Shown here one piece after another: positions 1 to 7,477 of a stretch of DNA of 64,000 nucleotides (the first letter of the stretch is position 1; every line of letters starts with the position of its first letter). Source of the stretch: Candidatus Minthosoma equi (lineage in GTDB: Bacteria > Bacteroidota > Bacteroidia > Bacteroidales > Bacteroidaceae); NCBI GenBank assembly GCA_018064885.1, contig JAGHUI010000023.1:62001-126000 (forward strand), read 5' to 3'. A program made the translations under genes and the position numbers. The notes under the pieces are model-generated. The model saw only the letters and a program-made list of their open reading frames with translations, did not search any database and was not told the origin of the DNA.

Positions 1-1
1 T

Positions 2-76
2 TTTCTTCTTTCTACTGCATTATTTGGAACTCAACAACAAAAAACTGCATTTAAGCGTATAAAAGCAGCTCAATAA
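2..76 (+). CDS. 3' end of an unidentified gene
   Basis: One plus frame stays open from the window edge to a TAA at 74-76 and reads about 24 residues, ending in KTAFKRIKAAQ. A terminator-like hairpin follows about 45 bp later, which fits a genuine gene end. Too little is visible to name a family. The other two frames close at similar points, so the frame choice rests on the basic helical tail and on the hairpin. Confidence 0.3.
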   Translation, partial: FLLSTALFGTQQQKTAFKRIKAAQ

Positions 77-120
77 ATACGCGTTTTGTTAATTATTCTT
101 AAAAATGTCATGTGTACATG

Positions 121-150
121 ACGACGGATGGCGATTCATCGTCGTTTTAT
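121..150 (+). terminator. Intrinsic terminator-like hairpin
   Basis: ACGACGGATG and CATCGTCGT pair as a 9-bp stem with one bulged G around a 6-nt loop, followed by TTTTATAATTTT. It sits between a gene end and the next promoter. Just upstream, CATGTGTACATG is a second small palindrome. Confidence 0.55.
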
Positions 151-165
151 AATTTTCAATCCTTA

Positions 166-173
166 TACCTTTG
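166..173 (+). promoter_or_regulatory. Bacteroidetes -7 box (TACCTTTG)
   Basis: The box matches TAnnTTTG and lies about 70 bp before the DUF4373-like gene. The -33 region is only a T-run (CGTTTTAT) rather than a clear TTTG, so strength is uncertain. Transcription would start near 180, giving a leader of about 60 nt. Confidence 0.5.
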
Positions 174-240
174 CAGTTGAAATGTTCTACAAAAGGACTA
201 AATGCTCATATTTTTTTAACACTTAAATAAAACTTTTATT

Positions 241-990
241 ATGCGCTGGATTAAACTTCACGGCAACATGCTGTCCGACAAGCGTTTGTTACGTCTTCAG
301 AAGGATCACAAACTTTCTGGAATAGGAATTTATTACACTGTGCTATCCATGGTCGAATGTCTTGGCGAAGGTAGCATTCATATCGGTCAAATTATAGGAT
401 CATTGAATCACATGACTTCACGAAAGAAAATACTGGATGTTATCACCAACTACGACCTGTTTGTGATGGACGAATACGGCATGGTGTGGTCAAATGATCC
501 CATTCCTGGGTATAGTGAATCATCTCTTAAAGATTTACGTCTTACGGACGCGCGTCAGCCGTGCGAGCGCCCTCACGCATGTATATCGCACACGAGCAAA
601 GAGAATACTAATCAAGACAAGATCAGAGAAGAGGTGCGCTTTCGTCGTCCTTCATTGTCAGAGGTCATGTCTTATTGCATTGAACGTCATAATGGCATCG
701 ATGCTGAACATTTCCTGAATTTCTACGAAGCACGTGGATGGAAGTATGGCAGTACAAAGATAACGGATTGGAAAGCATGTGTCCGCACATGGGAAAAGAA
801 GAGTTTCAAACCAGTCGAATCAATCCAGCCTACTGCAAATAATATTTTCGATGCGCCATTGGAAACAACAGATGCAGAAGGTAATCGCTATGCCGATGGA
901 CAACGGATTCCAGATGATGCTCCACCTCGTCCTTCCGCCAACGCCCTATGGGATGAATCGTCATATTCCTGGATAGAGTTTTACAATTAA
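241..990 (+). CDS. DUF4373-like (Lin1244/Lin1753 N-terminal) replication-associated protein
   Basis: 249 aa. Residues 1-85 (MRWIKLHGNMLSDKRL, then a winged-helix-like stretch ending DEYGMVWSND) resemble the DUF4373/Lin1244-Lin1753 N-terminal domain, found in phage- and element-type replisome-organiser proteins. Residues about 140-185 (EHFLNFYEARGWKYG, KITDWKACVRTWEK) match the C-terminal block often found in such proteins. The linker is Ser/Arg/His-rich and the C-terminus is acidic and proline-rich. The next gene is a primase-helicase 29 bp downstream, so the pair probably forms one replication-type operon. No DNA-binding specificity can be read. The family call is from motif memory, not a search. 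Confidence 0.6.
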   Translation: MRWIKLHGNMLSDKRLLRLQKDHKLSGIGIYYTVLSMVECLGEGSIHIGQIIGSLNHMTSRKKILDVITNYDLFVMDEYGMVWSNDPIPGYSESSLKDLRLTDARQPCERPHACISHTSKENTNQDKIREEVRFRRPSLSEVMSYCIERHNGIDAEHFLNFYEARGWKYGSTKITDWKACVRTWEKKSFKPVESIQPTANNIFDAPLETTDAEGNRYADGQRIPDDAPPRPSANALWDESSYSWIEFYN

Positions 991-1019
991 AACGATAACA
1001 CTAACTACAAACCAACAAC

Positions 1020-2843
1020 ATGAATAAAAACATTAAAACAACAAACATAAAACTTACAGAAAAAAAGCAATACAACTGTCCTTACAGATTTCCAGCAGAG
1101 TTCCTCATCAAGAACTGCATCAACCAATCTGACGCACAACCTCTCATTAATTATCTCACAGAGAATCGTAAACTCAACATCGATCTATTGCAAAAATACA
1201 GAGTCACTATACCATACGGAAGCTTTGCCGATCCGTCCTCCACATCCGATAGCAAGGCTGGCTACTCACAGCAAAGATGCATTTCGTTCAACTACTTCGA
1301 CCGAGGTGGTTACATCAACTACAAATACCGAACGATCGACAAACGCTTCTCGCTGCTGTTTAAGGGTGAGCTCATTCCATACAATATCGATTCACTCATA
1401 GGCAAGCCCGTCTGCTACATCACAGAAGGAGAATTTGATGCATTGACTCTCATACAATGTGGTTATCTGGAAACAATATCCGTGCCTAATGGCGCTCAGA
1501 AAAATCTCTCATGGCTTGATCGTTTTGTGGAAACACATTTCGAAGACAAGAAACGCATCGTGCTGGCTTTGGACTCTGACGAGAAAGGCATAATGCTTCG
1601 TAACGAGTTAATAAGAAGACTTGACTCCGAGCGCTGCCAGCTTGTGAAATGGAAAGCAGACTGTAAAGATGCCAACGAGGTACTGATGCGCTATGGCGAA
1701 GATGCTGTGCGCGAATGCATCAAGGCGGCTTGCGATATTCCTCTTATAGGCATTCAGACAGCCAACGATGTGCGTGACGAGCTGCAGCAGCTGTTTGAAC
1801 ATGGCATGCAGCGAGGAGCCTCCGTACACATGGGAGAGTTTGACAATCTCATGACCTTTGAGACTGGTCGCTATATGGTTGTCAGCGGTCGTCCAGGCGA
1901 TGGTAAATCCGAGTTTATCGATGAACTATGTCTCCGTCTATGTCTCTATCATGACTGGAAGATTGCCTATTTCTCACCAGAGAACGTGCCTATCACATAC
2001 CATCTGCGCAAACTGTGTGAGAAACTGACACGCTACCCTTTCCAAGAGTCAAAGCGCATGACCACACAACTTTTCAACGCCTGTGTTCACTGGTTATCAG
2101 AGAATGTGTGTCATATCCTGCCTGGCTATGGAGAAGATGGCATCGTATATGGAATTTCTGAATCGCAGAAATTTGGAATCTCAGAAACCCTGAACTTCAA
2201 CACCTCCGAGAATCAGAAATTCAGAAGCTCGGATATTCACCCCACAAACGACTCCAACACTCTTGACAACATTCTCGAAATTGCTCATCTTGCCGTAGCA
2301 CGTCGTGGAGTACGAATACTTGTAATCGATCCGCTCAACCGTATAGAGCAAGACATGCAGGATGGAAAGAGCGAACTCCAATGGTACTCACATGTCAACA
2401 ACACGCTATCACGATTCGCTCGTCGTCATAAATGCCTGGTGATCCTCGTTGCTCACCCTCGAAAGGTGAACAGAGCTAACCTTGATGGCAAGAAGCGACG
2501 TGTTGAGATGAACGACATCAACGGTTCAGCAGACTTCGGCAACAAAGCTGACTATTGTTTGATTGTCGATCGTGACGATGACCTGCAAGTGGTTACCATA
2601 TTTGTTGACAAAGTGAAGTTCAAGCATCTTGGCACTCGAGGAAAGTGTTATCTTCATTACGACAAAATCTCAGGGCGTTACGTTCCTTGTACGCTGCGAG
2701 AAATCAATCTGGTCTCCTCACAACTCTCCAAGCCATGCACCACCATCGTTCAAAACAATAGTGGTACCAAATTCGAGAAGACCATCGACTGGACTAATTT
2801 CCAAACAACATGGATCAATGAGGAAGGAATGAGGATTCTTTAA
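1020..2843 (+). CDS. TOPRIM primase / DnaB-type helicase (Twinkle/gp4-like)
   Basis: 607 aa. Residues about 130-215 form a TOPRIM domain (CYITEGEFDALTLIQ with the catalytic Glu, then VLALDSDEKG with the metal-binding Asp pair). Residues about 285-560 form a RecA-like DnaB/RadA motor: Walker A GRPGDGKS at about 290-297, a Walker B-like strand ILVIDPLN, LVILVAHPRK and a C-terminal DYCLIVDRDDD block. This order matches bifunctional primase-helicases of phages and mobile elements. No CHC2 zinc finger is visible at the N-terminus, so priming may be lost or need a partner. Residues about 377-403 are a low-complexity insert in which SE[S/N]QKF recurs. It lies between the Walker A and B regions and looks like a late expansion. 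Confidence 0.75.
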   Translation: MNKNIKTTNIKLTEKKQYNCPYRFPAEFLIKNCINQSDAQPLINYLTENRKLNIDLLQKYRVTIPYGSFADPSSTSDSKAGYSQQRCISFNYFDRGGYINYKYRTIDKRFSLLFKGELIPYNIDSLIGKPVCYITEGEFDALTLIQCGYLETISVPNGAQKNLSWLDRFVETHFEDKKRIVLALDSDEKGIMLRNELIRRLDSERCQLVKWKADCKDANEVLMRYGEDAVRECIKAACDIPLIGIQTANDVRDELQQLFEHGMQRGASVHMGEFDNLMTFETGRYMVVSGRPGDGKSEFIDELCLRLCLYHDWKIAYFSPENVPITYHLRKLCEKLTRYPFQESKRMTTQLFNACVHWLSENVCHILPGYGEDGIVYGISESQKFGISETLNFNTSENQKFRSSDIHPTNDSNTLDNILEIAHLAVARRGVRILVIDPLNRIEQDMQDGKSELQWYSHVNNTLSRFARRHKCLVILVAHPRKVNRANLDGKKRRVEMNDINGSADFGNKADYCLIVDRDDDLQVVTIFVDKVKFKHLGTRGKCYLHYDKISGRYVPCTLREINLVSSQLSKPCTTIVQNNSGTKFEKTIDWTNFQTTWINEEGMRIL

Positions 2844-2882
2844 CTATAAGGTGAGCAAGCATATACTAACGTTCACAGTGTG

Positions 2883-2917
2883 CGGTACGAACCGTTGCCT
2901 CGTAACGGTTCGTACCG
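2883..2917. terminator. Perfect 14-bp hairpin between convergent genes
   Basis: CGGTACGAACCGTT is exactly mirrored by AACGGTTCGTACCG across a 7-nt loop. It lies between the ends of the plus-strand helicase gene and the minus-strand capsule locus. It is symmetric and could stop transcription from both sides, although only TTTG, not a long U-run, follows on the plus strand. A protein-binding palindrome is the alternative. Confidence 0.55.
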
Positions 2918-2968
2918 TTTGCGGTGAGCATCACAACAACACAACCGCTAATCACTAACCACTAACCT

Positions 2969-4108
2969 CTAACCATACAGGCTCGCATACCCTTTTGCCA
3001 TCACACTAATATCATACATCATCGCTCTCTCCTGGCACTTCTTCCCCACCTCAGCAGCATACTCCTTATCCTCACAACATTTCTTTATCGCCTCTGCCAA
3101 CACTTCATCATCCTCGTGTGTAACGAGTATTCCATATCCATTTACAATTTCATGCAGTCCATCCACATCACTTGCAATGAAAGGCTTTCCCGATGCCATA
3201 CCTTCTATTGATGAAAGAGATAAACCTTCGTAATGCGATGACAATACTACGACATCCACAGTCTTCACTATAGAAGGTATATCATTACGAATCCCCAAGA
3301 ATTTAACTCGGTCTGCAACAGCAAGATCTTTTGCCAATTGCTTCACAATATCCTCACGCTCACATCCTCCACCAACTAACCACAACTCATATTCATCCTT
3401 TGGCAATCTCGCAATCGCTTTCACCAAAGTATCTTGATCCTTCTGTTGGCGGAACGCCGCAACCATTGCTATGATATGTTTTCCGCCCTTGTCTATATCT
3501 AAAGGCATTGCCTCAGCAAAAGCTTCAACATCCACACCATTGTATATAGTCTTTATCTTTTTACATATACTTTCATCATTACCCAAATGCTCACGCAAAT
3601 TCGCTTCCGTCTGATCCGAGATGCATATTATATCCGAGTACTGTCTATACATCCATTTGTCAATCATTTTCCAGCACCACTTCCCCCTTCTTCTATTCGA
3701 TGTATTATGCTCCGTTGTCACAATTCTTGTTCCCACAAACACATTTGCCATAGCCACAAACATCTGACAAGCAGTGTTATGCGTATGAACCACATCAAAC
3801 TGTTTCAAGTACGGAATCAACTTAAACACAAATAATGGATTATACACATTACCGTTCTCCCCAAACGAATGTATCTTCACTCCTCTCCTCTCCAATTCCT
3901 CATAGAACGGAGTCCTCACACCATCGAACACCAACAGCTCCACGGTGTTAGTTGACGAAGTTGACATAGTTGATTTAGTCGACCTCAACTCATTCAACTC
4001 ACTCAACTCATTCAACTGATTCAACTGATAAAGTCTAGGCAGCAACTCCACCATCAACTTCTCCGCTCCACCAGTACGAAGCGATGTTATCACATGAAGT
4101 ATTCTCAT
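2969..4108 (-). CDS. Family 4 glycosyltransferase with in-frame repeat insert
   Basis: 379 aa from the ATG at 4108, chosen because it forms an ATGA overlap with the stop of the upstream gene; an ATG 15 bp earlier is possible. N-terminal MRILHVITSLRTGGAEKLM is the GT4/GT-B signature. The C-terminal half has FLGIRNDIP, the E-x7-E region (SSHYEGLSLSSIEGMASGKP) and ASDVDGLHEIV, which bind the nucleotide-sugar. It acts at the inner face of the membrane, adding a sugar to the repeat unit. After residue about 27, an insert of NEL/SEL triplets followed by ST[KMS] triplets interrupts the acceptor domain; the rest of the fold looks intact. It is the last gene of the capsule operon. Substrate unknown. 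Confidence 0.85.
   Translation of the reverse strand: MRILHVITSLRTGGAEKLMVELLPRLYQLNQLNELSELNELRSTKSTMSTSSTNTVELLVFDGVRTPFYEELERRGVKIHSFGENGNVYNPLFVFKLIPYLKQFDVVHTHNTACQMFVAMANVFVGTRIVTTEHNTSNRRRGKWCWKMIDKWMYRQYSDIICISDQTEANLREHLGNDESICKKIKTIYNGVDVEAFAEAMPLDIDKGGKHIIAMVAAFRQQKDQDTLVKAIARLPKDEYELWLVGGGCEREDIVKQLAKDLAVADRVKFLGIRNDIPSIVKTVDVVVLSSHYEGLSLSSIEGMASGKPFIASDVDGLHEIVNGYGILVTHEDDEVLAEAIKKCCEDKEYAAEVGKKCQERAMMYDISVMAKGYASLYG
3951..4029 (-). repeat. Inverted 9-bp repeat array inside the GT4 gene
   Basis: On the plus strand three GTTGAnnnn 9-mers are followed by the palindrome GTCGAC and then five TCAACTnAn 9-mers. The same motif is thus present in both orientations around a central dyad. 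All units are 9 bp, so the reading frame is kept. The coding strand reads QLNQLNELSELNEL and then ST[KMS] triplets. Confidence 0.85.
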
Positions 4109-5214
4109 TTGCGATTCTTCCACATAATTAACATGAACAATAGTACAGCAACAGGAATAGACACAAAGGTCAGTGTTTTTTCAGGAGAGTTTCTCAAGAA
4201 ATCGCCATCCTTACTTAACATACAGCTACTTACATAATGAGCACATAAACGTATCTTCTTTATGAAAGAATTGCCATGAGAATTTTTCAACTCCTGAACA
4301 CGATACTTTGCATAGCTTTTAGGTGATCTCCAATACTGTTTCCATATTGCAGCAGACATTGAGTCACCTCCTGTCTGATATTCTACCCAACACAGATTTT
4401 CATTCATATACAATATGGAATATTTATCCAATACCTGCATCTGCATATAATGAGGATTAAAGTCCTTTTCACCTTCAAACCCTTCCATTGGTGCAACTTG
4501 AATCATCAGTTCAGTTCTAAAGACATATTTAGTATCACCCACATGATTCATCTCCAATGCATTCCCATCTGAACCCTCCTTAAAATATCCTCCTATTGGT
4601 TTCTTATCAACAACATTAAAATCTAGTCCAACCATTCCACAATACTTCTCTTTCTCAACTTCACTCAACTTACTCCACTTATCAACTATAAGTTCCACCG
4701 CATCATCTGGCATATAATCATCAGAATCTATGCATACACACAACTCTGTCTGAATAGTCTGATATGCTACATTGTACCCTGTATAAAGGCCACCATTTGG
4801 TTTGTAGATGTAAGTTATGGTTAGAGTTGAGGGAGTTGAGGAAGTTGAGGGAGTTGAGGAAGTTGAGGAAGTTGGATGTACGATGATTTGAAAATAATTC
4901 TGCGCATTTAATTCCACATAATCTCCATGATCGACGCCATCATCTACATTCCTATCAAAAAAGCGTCCCATCCAATCCACACATAACATTTTTGCCTCAC
5001 TCAACTCATTCAACCCATTCAACTCACTCAACCCATTCAACTCACTCAACTTCTCCCCAAGTGACTCAACCCACTCTCTCGTTCCGTCACTACTGCCATC
5101 ATCAATAATCAGCCATTCAAAATCATCACATGTCTGACGACACAGCGATTCAAATGTTCTTGGCAACGTATGCTTTCTATTATATGTTGGTGTAAATACT
5201 GTTATTGTTTTCAT
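4105..5214 (-). CDS. Family 2 glycosyltransferase with two repeat inserts
   Basis: 369 aa. MKTITVFTPTYNRKHTLPRT starts a GT-A fold; WLIIDDGSSDGT and CIDSDDYMPDD supply the nucleotide- and metal-binding Asp residues. Two insertions made of 9-bp repeats lie between these motifs: an (S/N)EL(N/S)GL-type array at about residues 55-72 and an ST[SP] array at about 112-130. Some 40 residues between them may also be extra. The C-terminus has a single hydrophobic segment (VSIPVAVLLFMLIMW), suggesting a membrane anchor. It overlaps the next GT4 gene by ATGA. Donor and acceptor are unknown. Confidence 0.85.
   Translation of the reverse strand: MKTITVFTPTYNRKHTLPRTFESLCRQTCDDFEWLIIDDGSSDGTREWVESLGEKLSELNGLSELNGLNELSEAKMLCVDWMGRFFDRNVDDGVDHGDYVELNAQNYFQIIVHPTSSTSSTPSTSSTPSTLTITYIYKPNGGLYTGYNVAYQTIQTELCVCIDSDDYMPDDAVELIVDKWSKLSEVEKEKYCGMVGLDFNVVDKKPIGGYFKEGSDGNALEMNHVGDTKYVFRTELMIQVAPMEGFEGEKDFNPHYMQMQVLDKYSILYMNENLCWVEYQTGGDSMSAAIWKQYWRSPKSYAKYRVQELKNSHGNSFIKKIRLCAHYVSSCMLSKDGDFLRNSPEKTLTFVSIPVAVLLFMLIMWKNRK
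4826..4879 (-). repeat. 9-bp array in GT2 gene, GTTGAGG(A/G)A type
   Basis: Five GTTGAGGRA 9-mers plus one decayed unit, read on the plus strand. The coding (minus) strand gives ST[SP] triplets in frame. Its orientation is opposite to that of the second array in the same gene. Confidence 0.85.
4997..5050 (-). repeat. 9-bp array in GT2 gene, (T/C)CAYTCAAC type
   Basis: Six consecutive 9-mers alternating TCACTCAAC, TCATTCAAC and CCATTCAAC on the plus strand. They encode SEL/NGL triplets on the minus strand. Together with the array 120 bp away they could pair as a long hairpin through the GTTGA/TCAAC cores. Confidence 0.85.
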
Positions 5215-5219
5215 TGTTT

Positions 5220-5645
5220 TTATTGTTTAGGGGTTGAGGAAGTTGAGAGAGTTGAGGGAGTTGAGAGAGTTGAGGAAGTTGAGGGAGTTGATAATAGAGA
5301 ATGACGCAGGGAATTTAGCATACGTGCTATTTCTTCTGACTTACTTTCTGCGGCAGTTAACTCCTCTTGCGTGATATACGCCAGATCCATGGACAATTCG
5401 AGCTGACTCATAACCTCCATCAACGATCCATAGCTTATTTCCACAAAATGAGCAAATTCTTTTTTTGAGTAACGAGACGAACCTTCAGCCAGATTAGAAC
5501 TCACAGAAACTACAGTTCTTCGCAACTGGTCACATAGAGCATACTGTTCCTCTTTAGGGAATTTCCGTAAAAGTCCATACACAAACTTCACATAATCCCT
5601 ACTCTTCTGATATACTCCTAATTTCCTATAACTAAATACGTCCAC
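5220..5645 (-). CDS. Four-helix-bundle protein (S23 / 23S rRNA IVS family) with repeat-encoded tail
   Basis: 141 aa. The core (VYQKSRDYVKFVYGLLRKFP, YALCDQLRRTVVSVSSNLAEGSSR, then two more amphipathic helices) matches the S23-like four-helix-bundle family first seen in rRNA intervening sequences and common as stand-alone genes in Bacteroidota. Cellular role unknown. The last about 23 residues are ST[PSL] triplets encoded by a 9-bp repeat array, so the natural C-terminus has been replaced or extended. A truncated relative lies at 6950-7069. The gene lies 5 bp upstream of a glycosyltransferase gene. Confidence 0.8.
   Translation of the reverse strand: MDVFSYRKLGVYQKSRDYVKFVYGLLRKFPKEEQYALCDQLRRTVVSVSSNLAEGSSRYSKKEFAHFVEISYGSLMEVMSQLELSMDLAYITQEELTAAESKSEEIARMLNSLRHSLLSTPSTSSTLSTPSTLSTSSTPKQ
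5233..5295 (-). repeat. 9-bp array forming the C-terminal tail
   Basis: Seven tandem GTTGANNNN 9-mers (mostly GTTGAGGRA/GTTGAGAGA) on the plus strand. They code for Ser-Thr-X triplets at the end of the four-helix-bundle gene. Confidence 0.85.
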
Positions 5646-5820
5646 AATTCAACATTTTAATATTTCAAATCAACTCTCTCAACTCCAACTCAACTAACCT
5701 CAACTAAGCCTCAACTCTCTCAACTAATCTCAACTCTAACCACTAACCTCAACTCAAACTCAACTAGCGAAGCCTCAACTCAAATCAACTCTAACCAACC
5801 CTAACCTCTAAACACTAACC
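5646..5820. repeat. Intergenic TCAACT/CTAACC repeat block A
   Basis: The stretch is almost wholly made of TCAACTnnn and CTAACC units with irregular spacing, and includes ACTAGCGAAGCCTCAACT. The same string occurs twice in block B (7070-7210). No gene is visible. It belongs to the same repeat family as the in-frame arrays but has lost strict 9-bp periodicity. Confidence 0.75.
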
Positions 5821-6894
5821 TCAAGCATTCTCCTCCAGAATCCACTTACGGAAAAAAGGATCTTCTATCTCATAAGTATCAGACTTTATCACATATCCCT
5901 TTTTTGCCAAACGCTGTAAAGAACTATACACAGTACTTGTTGGAACATGCCTAGAAGTATCTCTCTTGTTCTCACGTGCCAAATCCAACATCACATATCT
6001 ATCCGTCCTGTTCATTGACGCCCATAAGCGTTCAAAATCAAGATCATGTGAACGAACAATCGAAGCCACCGCTTCATCAACAACATGCTGGCAAACAGAA
6101 TGGTACCTTATCATGTCATACACCACAGAAGCCAACTGCTGTGTATAATATGGATGCACATCTGTGAATTCAAGAATCTCAGATACAATACTATCTTTTT
6201 CTTGTCCAGCTTCAACAGGCATTCTTTCGCTTAAGAAATCACGGAAATCCTCATATGGGATTTTTGCAAGAGTCATTCTTTGACCAAAATGATAGAAAGG
6301 AGACTTTTTCTTCTCAAAGATTTCTGTCATCATCGATTCTTGACTTCCAAGAAAAACGTAATTGAATCCCTTTTGCCTTTGCATTATTGCACGAAGCTGT
6401 CGATCAAAGCCTTTGCTTATCTCTGTCACTTCCTGAAACTCATCCAGCACAACAATCAAACGTTTATCAGGAGTGGAAACCTTTTCAAGCAATGCCATTG
6501 CATCCTCTAACACTACTGTATCATTCATCGATGCATTAAATGTCACCTCAACAGAATCTCCCATAGGAGTAGTGGATATCGTAGGTACAACCCTAAAATG
6601 AGTCATCAGATGACGTATCTTCTCCAAAGGATACAATTTGAATACGCCTTTCAACAACATTGCCGCAAAACCTTCAACACTGAGCACGTTCATCATATCA
6701 ATAGTCAAAGCAGGACGTCCCATCTGAACAAGAGCTTTCTGGATTAGACTGCTCTTGCCAAACCTCCTCGGTGAGATCAACACCAGGTGATTTTCACTAT
6801 TCAGCTTTTGTTTCACCTCTTCTAATTCTCTCACTCTATCTGTAAAGAAATCATTTTCAACTATCGTACCAAACTTAAACGGATTCATTTTCAA
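5821..6894 (-). CDS. AAA+ ATPase of the archaeal-ATPase/STAND-like type with winged-helix C-terminus
   Basis: 357 aa. FTDRVRELEEVKQKL precedes Walker A PRRFGKSSL (about residues 42-51). Walker B is LIVVLDEFQEV (about 143-153), followed by NYVFLGSQESMM (sensor-like) and a FYHFGQRMTLAKIPYEDF block. The C-terminal about 80 residues (SVVYDMIRYH to EIEDPFFRKW) form a winged-helix domain ending in the DPFF[R/L]KWI motif typical of this PF01637-like ATPase family. Such proteins are multi-copy in Bacteroidales and their function is not established. It has its own -7 box upstream and is bracketed by repeat blocks, so it is probably a late arrival in the capsule locus. Confidence 0.8.
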   Translation of the reverse strand: MKMNPFKFGTIVENDFFTDRVRELEEVKQKLNSENHLVLISPRRFGKSSLIQKALVQMGRPALTIDMMNVLSVEGFAAMLLKGVFKLYPLEKIRHLMTHFRVVPTISTTPMGDSVEVTFNASMNDTVVLEDAMALLEKVSTPDKRLIVVLDEFQEVTEISKGFDRQLRAIMQRQKGFNYVFLGSQESMMTEIFEKKKSPFYHFGQRMTLAKIPYEDFRDFLSERMPVEAGQEKDSIVSEILEFTDVHPYYTQQLASVVYDMIRYHSVCQHVVDEAVASIVRSHDLDFERLWASMNRTDRYVMLDLARENKRDTSRHVPTSTVYSSLQRLAKKGYVIKSDTYEIEDPFFRKWILEENA

Positions 6895-6949
6895 TACTTT
6901 TTGTATTACGATTTTTTTCGTTACGAAATTTTTCGCAACACGATTTGCG

Positions 6950-7069
6950 CTACAAAGTTAATGCATACATCTCATACTTCGGGAACTTATCAAGTAGTCC
7001 ATAAACCACTCTCACAAGTTCCTTAGACTCTTTATATACTCGTAAATCAAAAAACGAAAAATCACTCAT
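6950..7069 (-). pseudogene. Truncated four-helix-bundle gene (39 codons)
   Basis: Reading from the ATG at 7069 gives a 39-residue start that matches the intact gene at 5220-5645: VYKESKELVRVVYGLLDKFP, then EMYAL, against VYQKSRDYVKFVYGLLRKFP and EQYAL. Homology stops at YAL, where TTTG-TAG closes the frame. The break coincides with the promoter of the AAA ATPase gene. Confidence 0.75.
6953..6960 (-). promoter_or_regulatory. -7 box TAACTTTG before the AAA ATPase gene
   Basis: TAACTTTG on the minus strand fits TAnnTTTG and lies about 60 bp before the ATG. No clear TTTG is seen at -33. An imperfect palindrome (GTTGCGAAA / TTTCGTAAC, 6920-6939) sits in the leader and could be an operator or a leader hairpin. 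Confidence 0.45.
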
Positions 7070-7210
7070 TACTAAACACTAATCACTAAACGCTAAACCT
7101 CAACTAATCTCAACTCCAATCAACTAGCGAAGCCTCAACTAAACCTCAACTCTCTCAACTAATCTCAACTAATCTCAACTCCAACTCAACTAGCGAAGCC
7201 TCAACTAAAT
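7070..7210. repeat. Intergenic TCAACT/CTAACC repeat block B
   Basis: TCAACT units (TCAACTAATC, TCAACTCCAA and similar) fill the stretch, with two copies of ACTAGCGAAGCCTCAACT shared with block A. Block B plus the truncated four-helix-bundle gene mirrors block A plus the intact gene, in the same order and orientation. Confidence 0.75.
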
Positions 7211-7472
7211 CTAACCTCCCACAATCACCTTAACATACTTAATCTTTGACAAACACAAACTAATGACAGCACTGACCACAAACGTTAAGACAGCACACAC
7301 AATAATTTGAAGTATGCCATTCATGTTCTGCATCCATTCCATTTGCCATAACACATTGCTTGCCCATGACAACAAACACATTCCGCCACAGTAAGCTACT
7401 ACGCAACAGATATCTATAGATGAAATAGACTATTGGCAGGAAGAGAAGGAATTCAATGGAATTGAATTGCAT
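7211..7472 (-). pseudogene. Chimeric remnant of membrane O-acyltransferase genes
   Basis: From the ATG at 7472 the frame reads MQFNSIEFLLFLPIVYFIYR, the conserved start of MBOAT (AlgI-like) acyltransferases, then becomes Cys/Met-rich nonsense. The +1 frame from about 7400 to a TAG at 7211-7213 reads a plausible membrane tail (GILQIIVCAVLTFVVSAVI, then SKIKYVKVIVGG), which resembles the C-terminus of acyltransferase-3 proteins. So about 260 bp holds the head of one gene joined out of frame to the tail of another. Neither part can be functional. The tail assignment is less sure than the head. Confidence 0.6.
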
Positions 7473-7477
7473 AAACC

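Noticed and set aside
5646-7210. CRISPR array
   Set aside because: The repeats are short, degenerate and unevenly spaced without unique spacers of constant length, and no cas gene is present.
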